From Pycnopodia helianthoides (Eukaryota > Echinodermata > Asteroidea > Forcipulatida > Asteriidae), in NCBI GenBank assembly GCA_032158295.1, contig CM063255.1:14040094-14104093 (forward strand): 64,000 nucleotides of DNA, written 5' to 3'. Position numbers and translations under genes: made by a program. The notes under the pieces are model-generated. The model worked only from the letters and a program-made list of their open reading frames with translations, was not told the origin of the DNA and made no database searches. Positions within the stretch are counted from its first letter, which is position 1. Every line of letters begins with the position of its first letter. Shown here piece by piece: positions 54,823 through 64,000 of this stretch.

Positions 54823-55330
54823 CAATGACCATGTGTTGGGAAAGATAAATGACCAATACTTGGTAATTACTCACCAATGCTGGTATTATTATACATCACC
54901 CATCAATTGGAAAAATTAAACACCAATTCCCTGGTAATGTTTTCCCTACTATTTGGGGTCAAGTTTCCCATCTAATGGGTAAAAAAAATAGGACCAACTC
55001 TTGGTTACAATATTTAACAAATTTTTTGGGAACTGCAAAGACCAAATGTTGGTATAAATAAATTACACAACAAATGGTCAAACACAAACATAACCAACTA
55101 ATGGTTAACCAAAAAGAAAACCCAACAAATGAGCACAATTATTTTGACCAACAAATGAGCAAAACTTTTATGACCAATTAATGGCTAATCATAAGTTACC
55201 AATAAATGGGAGTAAATATGTCCAATTTTATGGTAAATGGTACTACCCAACTTGCTGGGTAACAAAAGACCAATTCCGAAGGCAGTTGGTATGTGGACCA
55301 ACGTTGGTCTAATTGTTGGTCTTTCGTTAC
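54823..55330. repeat. array of ~19 ACCAA..TTGGT imperfect palindromes
   Basis: Every ~20-30 bp there is a variant of gaccaa-xx-ttggt: gaccaatacttggt, caccaatgctggt, gaccaactcttggt, gaccaaatgttggt, accaactaatggtt, gaccaattaatggc, acccaacttgctgggt, ending in gaccaacgttggtc. The spacers are AT-rich and not conserved. Neither a simple tandem repeat nor coding. Confidence 0.8.
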
Positions 55331-56307
55331 ACATTTTTTTAAAGAGTGTATAGGTATTTTAAGTCCGAAACCCAAAATCGTTTTTCTGTGAAGGTAGTAA
55401 AATTTGTTTGTATTTTATTATCCGGAAGCCTAAAGATCTGCCATAAATGCGTGATTTTTTTAATGAGAAAACATTAACAAAATATTTTGTTTAGTGCCCC
55501 AGAACATGCAGGTATTGGAAGTGTACATGTACAAGATGCGTTAGACTACTGGGGGCACCCTTCGTCACGGCTATTTGTGGAGCGCAATTGACTGATCCCG
55601 AAAGGTTATTATACTAGATTTTTTGTTAATTTAAAAACAGTCATTATTTTAAACAGTCACCTATTGTGTTTTCATTACAACTTTTTATCAGTGTCAATAA
55701 GTTTAAACAGTTATTTCAATTCAACCAATACTGTAAATGAAGGAAGAATGGATCTGAATCAATACACTTTTAAACAAAACATCATGGCTACACAACCACC
55801 GAATCAGCATACGGTAATTTATACTTAATAGAATGAGTGGTTTTCAATTATGATAAAAAGTATAACCATTATACGATGAATGATTGACAGAAAATATACT
55901 AGTTACATATTGATTTTCAGTAAAATTAATACAAAAAGTAAATAATACCAAGTTGCACAAATTGCATTTTTAGCTTCTCAGACCGTCTGGTCCTGCAGGT
56001 GGAGTTCAAAATTATTATACGCTTTATTGTTTGGAGGGAGGGGTGGATGGCAGTGATTATTGTCATCAAAAGAGCAATGACCTAAGGAGTCTAATGATAA
56101 TAATGGTATCTGAGTGGCATATGAAGTTCATTATTGACAGGTCGGGGAATTGGAACGAGGCGTCTACTTTTACTATTCTCAGGCAACTAAACAGCAACAT
56201 AAATTAGCCTTTGAAACGTTTCCTTTAACTTCAATAGGAGAATTATGTTTATTTATTCATCAAAACTTCAATCATCAATATATACAATACATGTAATCCA
56301 CTTGGTA
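55331..56307. other. non-coding; fragment of the 42.7-kb repeat at 56028-56105
   Basis: At 56028 the words tgtttggagggaggggtgga and aaggagtctaatga repeat those at 42750-42820, showing a dispersed copy of the start of that element. Otherwise nothing recognised. Confidence 0.5.
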
Positions 56308-56668
56308 TTTAAAGGAACATTACAGAATTGGTTTTGCTAACAAAACAGATGCTGGCAGTGTAAGCACTTTATGTAATTCACCATATACATAAACTGACAA
56401 ACCTGTAGAAGTTTGAGATCGATCGGCCATCTGGGTCACGAGAAAATAGTGAAAAACCGATTACACATTTTGCATGAAATCATATAGATTCAACAAATGA
56501 ATAAAACGCTCACTGAGCGATAAACTCCAATCGGAAAATTAGTTTATTAATTTCTCATCAAATATGGCATTTCAGACAGAAATATTTCAAGGGATGTTTT
56601 CTACTATTATCATCATTAGACCGTGTAAGTTTTATGTAAATCTGTGATCAAAAGTATATTTTACAAGT
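56308..56668. mobile_element. MITE, other half (end B), inverted partner of 40656-40942
   Basis: Begins tttaaaggaacattacagaa, passes through gatcggccatctgggtcacg and cgctcactgagcgataaact, and ends near aaaagtatattttacaag. The body is the reverse complement of the 40.7-kb copy. Each copy retains a different terminus. Confidence 0.8.
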
Positions 56669-57187
56669 TTTTTTCTTTAATATTCATCAGATTGAGTGAC
56701 TCCATTTGCATACTGTGCAACAATGAATTGAATGAATTAGGGAAATCTGCGGGGGCTGCACTGCTCTAATAAATGGCATATGCCGGAACTAATTGGGTGC
56801 TCTGCTCTATAGCTGGCTTTGTTACTGGATATCTGGATTCTACTCTGCCTCTGTTAACTCAGCAACCACCAGTGTTTTCTAGGCTCAGATTACTCTGCCA
56901 CAGGTCTCCACTGTTCAGCTCTGGCTTTCTGCAACGCAGTTTCTCTTCCCCACAGGGTCCTGTCCTAGAGATGAACAGAGCAACCAAATGGACTGGCAGC
57001 TCGCCCATGCGCTCGCAAACTAGGGCAATTGGTATATGAAGGTTGCATACTGGCAATTAGGTCAGCAAACACACTTTTTCTTTTAATAACATGTGTTTAT
57101 TCAATAAAATGCATTTATTTTCTGTACAAATACTTGCAAAACAAAATAACATAAAATTGGTACAGCAAATTATTATTACGCGTTCTA
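56669..57187. other. no firm gene
   Basis: An 88-codon frame at 56773 shows no recognisable domain or splice context. Nothing else seen. Confidence 0.35.
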
Positions 57188-57808
57188 TTGTCTATATATA
57201 CATGTAGGTCAGGGTTCAAAGGGTTAACAAAACTCAGGTTACAGGGAATTTTTAAGCACAAAAAAGACAAATTAATGAAAAAAATTCATAATCATCGCGA
57301 GGTAATAATTCAGAGGTCCCCAAAAAGTGAACAAGATATCGACATGTGTGAGCACTGCAATGGTTTTTTAAGCAGACGCTACTTTTGGAATAACCCGATA
57401 AATTGTTCCAAAGAATCTGCCATCACTCCCATGCCACTGCCAATTTCTGTCCTTAAAACGTATCCGTTTACATTCTCTGATGAATTTAAGCATAAAATCC
57501 TGTCCAGATTCCGTGATGATGTTGGACGTACATGTCAGACAGATTCAGCAATTGTTCTGGTCGGTCAAAGGCTGTACGAGAAAATAAAGAGAAAAAAAGA
57601 TAAAGAAGTTAAAGTGAAAAAGTCGGTGATGGCTGACATGAGAAGACTGGGAGGGCTCTACTTGGAATTCATGGCAACTGACTACAGGCACTCTTCAACA
57701 CAATCATCGGCTGAAATGATACAAAGAGGAAAGTTTTCATCATTGCATAAAAAGTGCATTCATTTTGTTTTTATTTCGCGTCATATTTCTCAGAGGGATC
57801 TGTACTAG
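57188..57808 (+). CDS. Cys/His ORF of uncharacterised mobile-element family
   Basis: A 206-codon frame. The informative part reads DIDMCEHCNGFLSRRYFW, FSDEFKHKILSRFRDDVGRT, DSAIVLVGQRLYEKI and SVMADMRRLGGLYLEFM. The C-x2-C-x-x-F pair, the 'R-D-D-V' helix and the 'MR-LGGLYLEF' block resemble an N-terminal module found before tyrosine-recombinase-like or unknown domains in cnidarian, fish and echinoderm element proteins. The partner His/Cys of the finger seems degraded (FWNNPINC). The frame starts without ATG, so it is 5'-incomplete. Function unknown. Confidence 0.4.
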   Translation: MSIYTCRSGFKGLTKLRLQGIFKHKKDKLMKKIHNHREVIIQRSPKSEQDIDMCEHCNGFLSRRYFWNNPINCSKESAITPMPLPISVLKTYPFTFSDEFKHKILSRFRDDVGRTCQTDSAIVLVGQRLYEKIKRKKDKEVKVKKSVMADMRRLGGLYLEFMATDYRHSSTQSSAEMIQRGKFSSLHKKCIHFVFISRHISQRDLY

Positions 57809-58189
57809 TAATCACTTTTTTGTACAATAAGCTTCCAGATTGATCATTTCAAAAGCTATCAAACCTTTAAAATGACCTGTACATCTCATTTTAAAAATGT
57901 TTTCATTAAAAGTATTTGTGTCAATATTGCCAACTTTAGGCACGTTAGGCCTATGTTAAAAATGTGAGAGTTCCTAAATGTACATTTTAAACAATTTTGA
58001 GCTTATTTATGAGCTTATTTAAATACAATAAATTTTTCAGTGTTGTTAGAAAAAAAAATGTTGAACAAAGTTTTATTTTTTTCCATTGATTGGTTTGTTA
58101 AAATACGCGATTATAATGGGAAAACTTTGAGGTGATGATAGTTGGAGCTCATCTACGTGCAAATTTTTTTAATGGGATTTTTATAGTGT
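57809..58189. other. non-coding stretch
   Basis: AT-rich; nothing recognised. Confidence 0.4.
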
Positions 58190-58540
58190 CCATATGGGAT
58201 CCCCATGGATATTGCCATGGGAACCTCATTGGGATTTCTTCCAAAGATTATTCCATGGGATCCCATTGGGCTCCCATGGGCATCTTTTTTGGAATTTCCC
58301 ATTGGGTTTCCCATGGAGTTCTCAGGGAGAACCCAACGGCTCCCATGGGAAATCCCATGGGAAATCCCATGGGGCTTCCGTGGGAGCCTCAGTGGGATTT
58401 TCCGTGGGGATCACATGGGAGCCTCAAGGGATTTCCCATGGGGCTCCCATGGATCCTATTGGATTTCCCATGGGAGCCCCATGGGATGTCCCATGAGGAT
58501 CCCAGATGGGGATCCCATGGGAACCGCTATGGGACGATGC
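58190..58540. repeat. tcccatggga palindrome-rich repeat
   Basis: About 350 bp built from irregular repeats of tcccatgggatcc, cccatgggcatc, catgggagcctcatgggatt and similar, giving over a dozen ccatgg sites. All frames are open and rich in G-S-H-G-M-P, which is why overlapping ORFs appear; these are not genes. Confidence 0.85.
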
Positions 58541-58895
58541 AATTATTATGTTTGATAAGTGAGAAAACTCTTCACTGGGCATGTAGCCCATGTACATGAA
58601 ATAAATGTTCCTGTTTCAGGACCTGTGTACACATTAAATAATAGCATATCCTGTCAAAATGGTTGGACATGGCTGTTGAAAGTAGTGAGCAGAGACTACC
58701 CAATTAAGACAGACAATCCAAATGACTACTCAATCTTACGCCCAGTTTTTCTTGTCAGAATTTAAAGAGGGTTGGCCATGATATATAGTCTATCCTTAAA
58801 ACATGTTTTAAATCCTTAAATACACCTACAGTATATCGACCAAGAAAACGCTGTGTCAGAATTGTCCGATGCTCAGATTTTCATATCGATGCTCA
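58541..58895. other. no firm gene
   Basis: A 68-codon frame at 58559 has no recognisable content. It may contain an upstream exon of the following transposase. Confidence 0.3.
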
Positions 58896-59833
58896 GATAT
58901 GAGGGCTGACAGCATGGGGCACTCGGCAAAGTTTGGCTGCTACAGTACTCTTAATGTGCACCACAGCAAAGTGCTGCACATATCGAGTTGGTACAGGCAA
59001 TGAGTGTTCCACAATCCTTCCTGAAATGTTCAATTGGATATGAAGAGCACGGAGAGCATCCCTTTGATTTGGTTAACCAAACTCAATAGATGCGATAGTT
59101 TTCCAGTGAAGAGATTAAATCAAAACCAATCTGTTAATGCTCAGGGGATTATGCTCTAAAATGAATTCTTCTTGTTGTTGTGTAGCATTGCAGAAGAATG
59201 AGTGTGGCAACAAGTCAAATTTGATGGAGATAGAGGGGCTGATCAGAACAATTAGGTGGCTGTTGGACAACCAAGAAGTGTCTGTGTCCTCTATTGTGAC
59301 AGATCTCCATCGGCAGATTGCCAAGTACTTGAGGGAGCAGCTGGTACCTAGAGGTGTTACCCACTACTATGATGTGTGGCATGTAGCAACAGGTAAATAC
59401 ATGTATCATTCACATTTGAAGAACCTGATGTGCGATAGCTCAATTGTCCATGACATCCATAACAACTCCCATAAGGGTCTTATTATTTAACATTGTCACT
59501 TTGGCAAGAATGTCAAGAAGTCAGTCCCAATTTATAAAAAAATCAATAATTGGAAACTTCAATTTATTGTAAGGTAATTATGCACCTTCAAGTGAATTGA
59601 TGTTGTAAATGTATACTGTACATGTACTATGTTTGCCCTTTGGTAAATGTTTTCCTTGTAAATTTACCAGTAGTACCCCGTGTGATGTAATTATTTAAGA
59701 CCAAAAGGCTTCTTTCTGATCCTGTTTAGGGCTCAAGAAGAAACTGCTCAAGGTCATCAAGTTGAAAGAGTGCAACACTATAAAATGTTGGGTACAAGAC
59801 ATCACCAATAATATGTATTGGGTAGCGTCCTCT

Positions 59834-60254
59834 CAGGGGTTGCCCTTAACTTTTTTTTCAATTAGCCAGCAGGACCAGTTGGCTTGATTTTTAACTGGTC
59901 CGCCAGGTTTTTGACTGGTCCGTCAGTTTTTTTATAACGTTTTTCATAACGATTGAAACAATATCCTGATTTTCGATCATCACTATTTGTGTATTTTTTA
60001 CTGTGTGTGCATGTTTACATTGTGTGAAGAAAACTTGGACGTTCCGTGCGGCGAAACTTAATTAAATTTACTTGCACAAAAGCTGCAGTTTTGATTTTAA
60101 AAGTTTTTTTCATATAAAACTGCAGCTTTTGTGCATTAAAAGGTAGCCTCCTCTGTTAAAAAAATAATAATAGTCAGAGTTCTGTTGTACTGTTGCTGAT
60201 ATTTTTGACTGGCCAGCCGGACCACTTGGCAAGGTGTTTCAGCTGGTCCGCCTG
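59834..60254. mobile_element. 421-bp insertion with 5-bp duplication (cctct)
   Basis: The element begins caggggttgccc and ends gctggtccgcctg (inverted cagg.gg). It is flanked by cctct at 59829-59833 and 60255-60259. Deleting it with one cctct joins two parts of a transposase exon in frame. Inside are repeated actggtccgccag words and a perfect 20-bp hairpin at 60073-60135. The terminal caggg resembles hAT-type ends, but the duplication seen is 5 bp rather than 8. Confidence 0.75.
60073..60135. repeat. perfect 20-bp inverted repeat
   Basis: tgcacaaaagctgcagtttt at 60073-60092 is the exact reverse complement of 60116-60135, with a 23-bp T-rich loop. It lies in the middle of the 421-bp insertion. 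Confidence 0.92.
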
Positions 60255-60360
60255 CCTCTACGACTAATGGAGATCAAGACTTGATGTTGGCTAAGTTTGA
60301 CAGTATGATGGATCATATCATGAACGTCCATACCCAAGACAGTCCCCTGTTTTCTGCCTA

Positions 60361-61621
60361 AGAGGAATATGCAGAATATGTGGGGTTGACAGGGCAATTG
60401 AGGAAGGGTACCGGCCAATCCCAAAAGAAAGTCTGGCAGTAAATGTTGAGGCTGCATTTGGCATTGTGGTTGCAGATGAATTGGAGGCTGTGCATCCACC
60501 TTATGTTTGTAAGTTATGTGAGGGCAAGTTGAAGAAATGATGGCTTAAAGTGAAAAGACAAAAATGAAGGCTACGTGCAACATACATAAATTTGGTAATC
60601 TTTGAAGAGGGAGTTTGTCATAAATGTAAAGCTGAAGACCAGGGCGAAATATCAAGCACATTGTTTAAGAGATGGGAAGAAGAGGCTAGGGGTTGTGGTC
60701 TTATCACCTGTCAAGGATCAGAGTTTCTACTCATCATGAAAATGAACATGACAACACGCCGTCCAGAAGTTTATTTTACAGTTTTTCCAAACCTTACATG
60801 GGAGGTGGTTGTTGAAGTAGAAGTTGACCGAGAGAGTCTCCTTTGGTCAGAGTTCTCTTCAACACTTCAATCAGTCAATGTCACTGAAATTATCCAGATG
60901 CTGAGTTTAATGTATATTTGTACAGGAAATAGGGATTTCCCAGCACTGGTGGATGCACAAAAAGGAGTAAAGGGCCAGATACCAGTCTGCATCACCAAGA
61001 ATGATGTCTACATGAATGGCACCATCCGGCATGTGAATTGTAAACGTCTCATTGAGGAAGAAGGGCGATGTGAAGTATGTCAACTTCACCGCAATGACCT
61101 AATGGCAAAGCTCAGCAAACAGTGGTTAAAGATAAATCCACAAGTTTCTCCATCTTCTTCTGTACCCAACAAGTGCTTTACCAAAATACAACTGATACAA
61201 AAGGCGACACTTCTCCAGAAGGAAAGACATAGTTTGAAGCGTCCAAGGATCATTCTTGAAGAGAAGGTTTCAAGCATGCTGAAGGAGGAAAGTGTAAGTC
61301 TTGATGGTTTACAGCACAAGGGTTTGAAGACTTTGGGAAACCAGACCCTCCCCCTTCTCCTGTCCAGTTATTTGTATGTTAACATAACATTCACCCTATA
61401 GCTGATGTTTATCTTATCTTATTTTTTTATCCAGGAAGCATCAGGATGACTAAGGAATATAAACATACCCTTGATCAATCTATCGACAGTGCCATAAGTG
61501 ACTGGTTCTCTGGTTCAAGGGACAGAAAGGGGGGAAGACAAAAAGGATCAAGGCAGCAGTGACTCAAATAAGAACAGTAAATGGACATTCAGAAAGTAAC
61601 GATGATGAGGAACTAGATTGA
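60361..61621 (+). pseudogene. Cys-rich mobile-element gene with RAG1-N/ZAD-like zinc module
   Basis: One frame runs from 60361 to about 61293. It opens with CRICGVDRAIEEG, ESLAVNVEAAFGIVVADE and VHPPYVCKLCEGKLKK: two C-x2-C pairs about 50 residues apart around an 'FGI.V..D...HP' core, the layout of the RAG1 N-terminal or insect ZAD zinc domain. TGA stops at 60538 and 60565 follow Lys codons and both could derive from CGA. Then come VCHKCKAEDQGEISS, YFTVFPNLTWEVVVEVEVD and TIRHVNCKRLIEEEGRCEVC. A donor (agt/gtaagt, 61294) and an acceptor (tttatccag) near 61436 bound an intron. The last exon reads LDQSIDSAISDWFSGSRDRK and, in another frame, RTVNGHSESNDDEELD-stop. Probable transposon gene, dead. 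Confidence 0.5.
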
Positions 61622-61948
61622 TGCTTGTACTGTTTCATGGTGTCAAAATTACACTATGTGATTTAACATACATTAGCAACATACTGCTATCAGTCACTTT
61701 GTGGTCGAACTAATTTTTGTTTTTGCTCCAATTTTCCCAAAAACCAAAATAGAGTAAATTAGCTATCTAGTAAGTACTGTGGATGAGGATCAGCTCATTG
61801 ATACACTGAGGCGGCAACTGTGGATCGCAAGCCTAACTAGATTGTATTCCCACCATGTGAAATTTCAAATCCTACGTTATTAGTTAAACAAAATCTATAT
61901 GCCCCTCCAGTATTCCCGCCCCCCCCCCCCAGACAGAATAAAAATACC
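61622..61948. other. non-coding stretch
   Basis: AT-rich, ending in a C run at 61920. Nothing recognised. Confidence 0.4.
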
Positions 61949-63998
61949 TGCATTAAGTGCTGCAATATATTTATCCGCAGAGACAATTTAAAGGGCCACA
62001 AGAGAGGTCATGTCGATGATGAGAGGGACCATCAACCGAGACTGCGCTTATCACACCGGTGTCATCAATGTTGTAAAACATTCAGTCGGCGGGATGCTCT
62101 AAAGAGACATTTGAAAATTCACAACCGAGGGGGGACTAACCCACCAGACCAACCATCCACCTCCACAACAACCACCACCACCACCACCACCACCAACATC
62201 AGAAAACGGGTTCCTTAAGTGTCCTCTATGCACAGAGACTTTCGAAACACTTGACATTTTTCTCCGTCATATTCGAGAGGTCCACCAAAACTCTGGGGAG
62301 AATGATGTACATGTAGATGATCCACCATCCTCCCCTCCCCCATCACCTGTGGTAATCCCTCCCCTCCAAGAGGATCCCCTTGAATTCCCCGATCTTGAGA
62401 GCAACGACGACGACGATCATGATGACGGAGTGGGCCACGTCCTTCATAGACACTGGTCATCCATTGGGACTCACCATCTCGTCGATGGACTGCTCCAAGA
62501 TATCCACAAGCCTTGAACCGGGTGTGACAGCTGACAAGGGCTCCGAACTGCATTTAACAACCTCCGTTGCAGAGCCAAAATTAACATTTCATACGGACTG
62601 GTGCTCCGCCACATCGTGACGGGGGAACTAAGATACTTTCATTCATCATGCAACAAGGCTAGTATTTTTGAAGAACCATTTGCTATCGGGTCTAGGGAAG
62701 ACTTTGACCGCATGTTAGAAGAATTCAATAAGAAAGATTTGGAAGAAATTGGTCGTCATCAACGGCTGGATACTAAATGGGTGCTAGAAACAATGACAAA
62801 CATTACAAATATCCTCAATAAGTTAAGGGGATTTCCTATTGGGGCACTGGTGAGAGATCTGCCTCCCTACCCTATGTGGCGAACAATCGCGGGCGTGTGA
62901 AGTTGGTAAAGAGTAGAGGAACAGGACACGATTTACCGACAACCTATGTTTCTTTCGTTGTCTGGACCTTTACATAAACAATAACAATTACAACCCTCGG
63001 GAGCATGATAAAAAACACCTTCTAAAGACCTACCGCCAGGCTACAAATGACCCCAACACAACAGCTTTGACTTTGGATGACCTCACCAAAGCTGAGGAGG
63101 TATTCAACCTAAGTATTCAGGTATACTCTCTCGTTAGGGAAATGGTGGAGGGGGCTGAGGAAGGTGGAGATGACAAGGTGAGAATCTTCGCGCAATTAAT
63201 TTGACGTTTCCCATCCCGTCAACTGCGAATCATGTTCCTAAATCTGCACGGTGATCACTTCTCATTTATCAAGAGGATTGATCTGTACAGTCAGGCGTAA
63301 TCCTGCGTAAAATGTGGCTACGTATCACACAGGGAGTTTAACCTCTGCCATCACCAGCGCACATGTGAGGCGAATGTTAAACACAGCTTTCCCGGTGGTG
63401 GTTATCGAGTTCCCGCAACCATTTTTGAAAAACTGAAAGACTTGGGGTTTCATGTTGCAGAGGAGAAAAGATTTTTCCCCTACCGAGCCATTTTTGACAT
63501 TGAGTCTTATTTAGAACCAGTACCTGAACATTTCCAAGGCCGAGGAAAGCTGATGTGCGAAAAAATGCCATGAGCTTCTGAGCTGCAGCGTATCCAGTAA
63601 TGTCCCTGAACTTGAGGAGGCAAAGTGCTTCGTCACCGATGGAAACTCTGCTGAGTTCATTCACACATCTGATTTTCAGCTGTGTGAAATGGATACCTAC
63701 AGTACTCCGCATACTTGGCCTTGTCCAGTGATAGTATTGAGGGTGTTATTAAAGAGGGCATGAGAGAAGAATACCACTGTGAAAAATCCAAGTGGTTTCC
63801 CCAAGAGGATAGTGTGGAGAACAAGGCCTATGACAAATGAACCTCGAGCTTATTCAAAGTAGAGTGGGAGGGACAGGGAATTGTTTCGCTTTGTAGTAAG
63901 ACCTACTTCTGTTTCGGTGAACAAAACAAAATAAGTTGTATAGAACTAAACAAAAACATGAATGCCATCACGAAAGAAAGATACCTCTGTGCTTACAT
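61949..63998 (+). pseudogene. zinc-finger/family B DNA polymerase-like gene relic, internally deleted
   Basis: Three C2H2 fingers come first: CIKCCNIFIRRDNLKGHKRG, CHQCCKTFSRRDALKRHLKI, and CPLCTETFETLDIFLRHIRE in another frame after an (ACC)n tract. Next are an N-terminal region (YGLVLRHIVTGELRYF, DTKWVLETMTNITNILNK), then FFRCLDLYINNNNYNP, CVKCGYVSHREFNLCHHQRT and YRVPATIFEKLKDLGFHV. FPYRAIFDIESYL follows, whose D-x-E resembles exonuclease motif I of family B polymerases. About 200 bp on comes the usual C-terminal end (SLFKVEWEGQGIVSLCSKTY). The polymerase palm and fingers are therefore missing. The layout is that of large self-replicating (Polinton-like or virus-like) element genes. Several frameshifts and stops; it runs off the window edge. 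Confidence 0.6.
62160..62200. repeat. (ACC)n trinucleotide tract
   Basis: A run of accaccacc encoding poly-Thr between fingers 2 and 3 of the relic above. The reading frame differs on its two sides, so slippage here may have contributed to the frameshift. Confidence 0.85.
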
Positions 63999-64000
63999 CA

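Larger units (their letters stand above)
58896..60357 (+). pseudogene. DDE-like transposase gene, interrupted and truncated
   Basis: Segments in order: DMRADSMGHSAKFGCYSTLN (58896-58990), then LMEIEGLIRTIRWLLDNQEV, IVTDLHRQIAKYLREQLV and GVTHYYDVWHVATG (ending at donor 59391 gtaaat). After an intron the exon from 59730 reads LKKKLLKVIKLKECN, WVQDITNNMYWVASS. A 421-bp element interrupts here, and coding resumes in frame at 60260 with TTNGDQDLMLAKFDSMMDHI and NVHTQDSPLF. The DxxADSxGH, TDxHxQI and HYxDVWHVAxG blocks belong to an uncharacterised transposase family common in fish, corals and echinoderms; the Asp residues in these blocks are the likely catalytic ones. It ends abruptly near 60357 without the C-terminal part. 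Confidence 0.6.

Noticed and set aside
54823..55330. Possible CRISPR array (palindromes with unique spacers)
   Set aside because: Repeats are too short and variable, spacers are AT-rich and uneven, there are no cas genes, and the genome is animal.
56773..57039. 88-aa ORF
   Set aside because: No conserved motif, no splice context; likely chance.
58132..58599. Overlapping G/S/H/M/P-rich ORFs
   Set aside because: All three frames are open because the tract is built of ccatggga repeats; not a gene.

Overview
The window reads as intron-rich metazoan nuclear DNA and most likely comes from an echinoderm. The evidence is AT-rich intergenic sequence full of tacatgta and gtaggcctac words, GT-AG introns with polypyrimidine tracts, and dispersed repeats starting with words such as gggcccaatttcatggctctgc, ttaaaggaacattacagaattgg and aaaggtactggacactattgg, which I associate with echinoderm genomes. 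The organism call is an inference. There are no prokaryotic operons. Almost everything coding is mobile-element derived and much of it is broken. One multi-exon gene, at about 49.7-53.9 kb, looks like an intact cellular gene.

0-24 kb: a piggyBac transposase ORF (0.6-1.8 kb), a 16-bp minisatellite, an unknown 225-aa ORF, a broken fibrinogen-domain exon with an internal triplication, scattered exons of an unrecognised coiled-coil/low-complexity gene, a frameshifted Myb/SANT-like domain, a second piggyBac scrap, a 573-bp long-inverted-repeat MITE, a Ty3/gypsy reverse-transcriptase scrap, a transposon-type pseudogene (HCDNCSGQNKN motif) carrying a perfect 284-bp triplication, and a Lys/Arg-rich ORF with one stop.

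24-36 kb: LINE 3' ends with (ATT)n tails, then a tandem array of a ~1.89-kb unit. Each unit carries a THAP-like exon, a DUF4806-like exon and a coiled-coil/helix-turn-helix segment of a Harbinger/ISL2EU-type transposase. One unit is interrupted by a complete 2.86-kb piggyBac element with TTAA target-site duplication, terminal inverted repeats and a decayed transposase.

36-49.7 kb: a near-perfect 68-bp-arm palindrome, a CR1/L2-like LINE end, a MITE whose inverted partner lies at 56.3 kb, a DIRS-like reverse transcriptase running into a 15-bp minisatellite, and a decayed transposase with acidic N-terminal repeats, DATGS and TDFSWALL motifs and a basic repeated tail. After it comes ~3 kb with almost no C on the + strand, then ~0.4 kb poor in G. 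This is most likely a sequencing or assembly artefact and it hides the 5' end of the next gene.

49.7-64 kb: the SAMD3-like multi-exon gene, with a hAT-type insertion (8-bp TSD) and tRNA-derived SINEs in its introns and a MITE in its 3' UTR. Then come an array of ACCAA..TTGGT imperfect palindromes, a CCATGG-rich array, a Cys/His ORF, a transposase split by a 421-bp insertion, a Cys-rich pseudogene with a RAG1-N/ZAD-like zinc module, and at the right edge a rearranged relic of a zinc-finger/family B DNA polymerase gene from a self-replicating element.

The genes do not form a pathway. The region is a graveyard of nested, tandemly amplified DNA transposons around one host gene.
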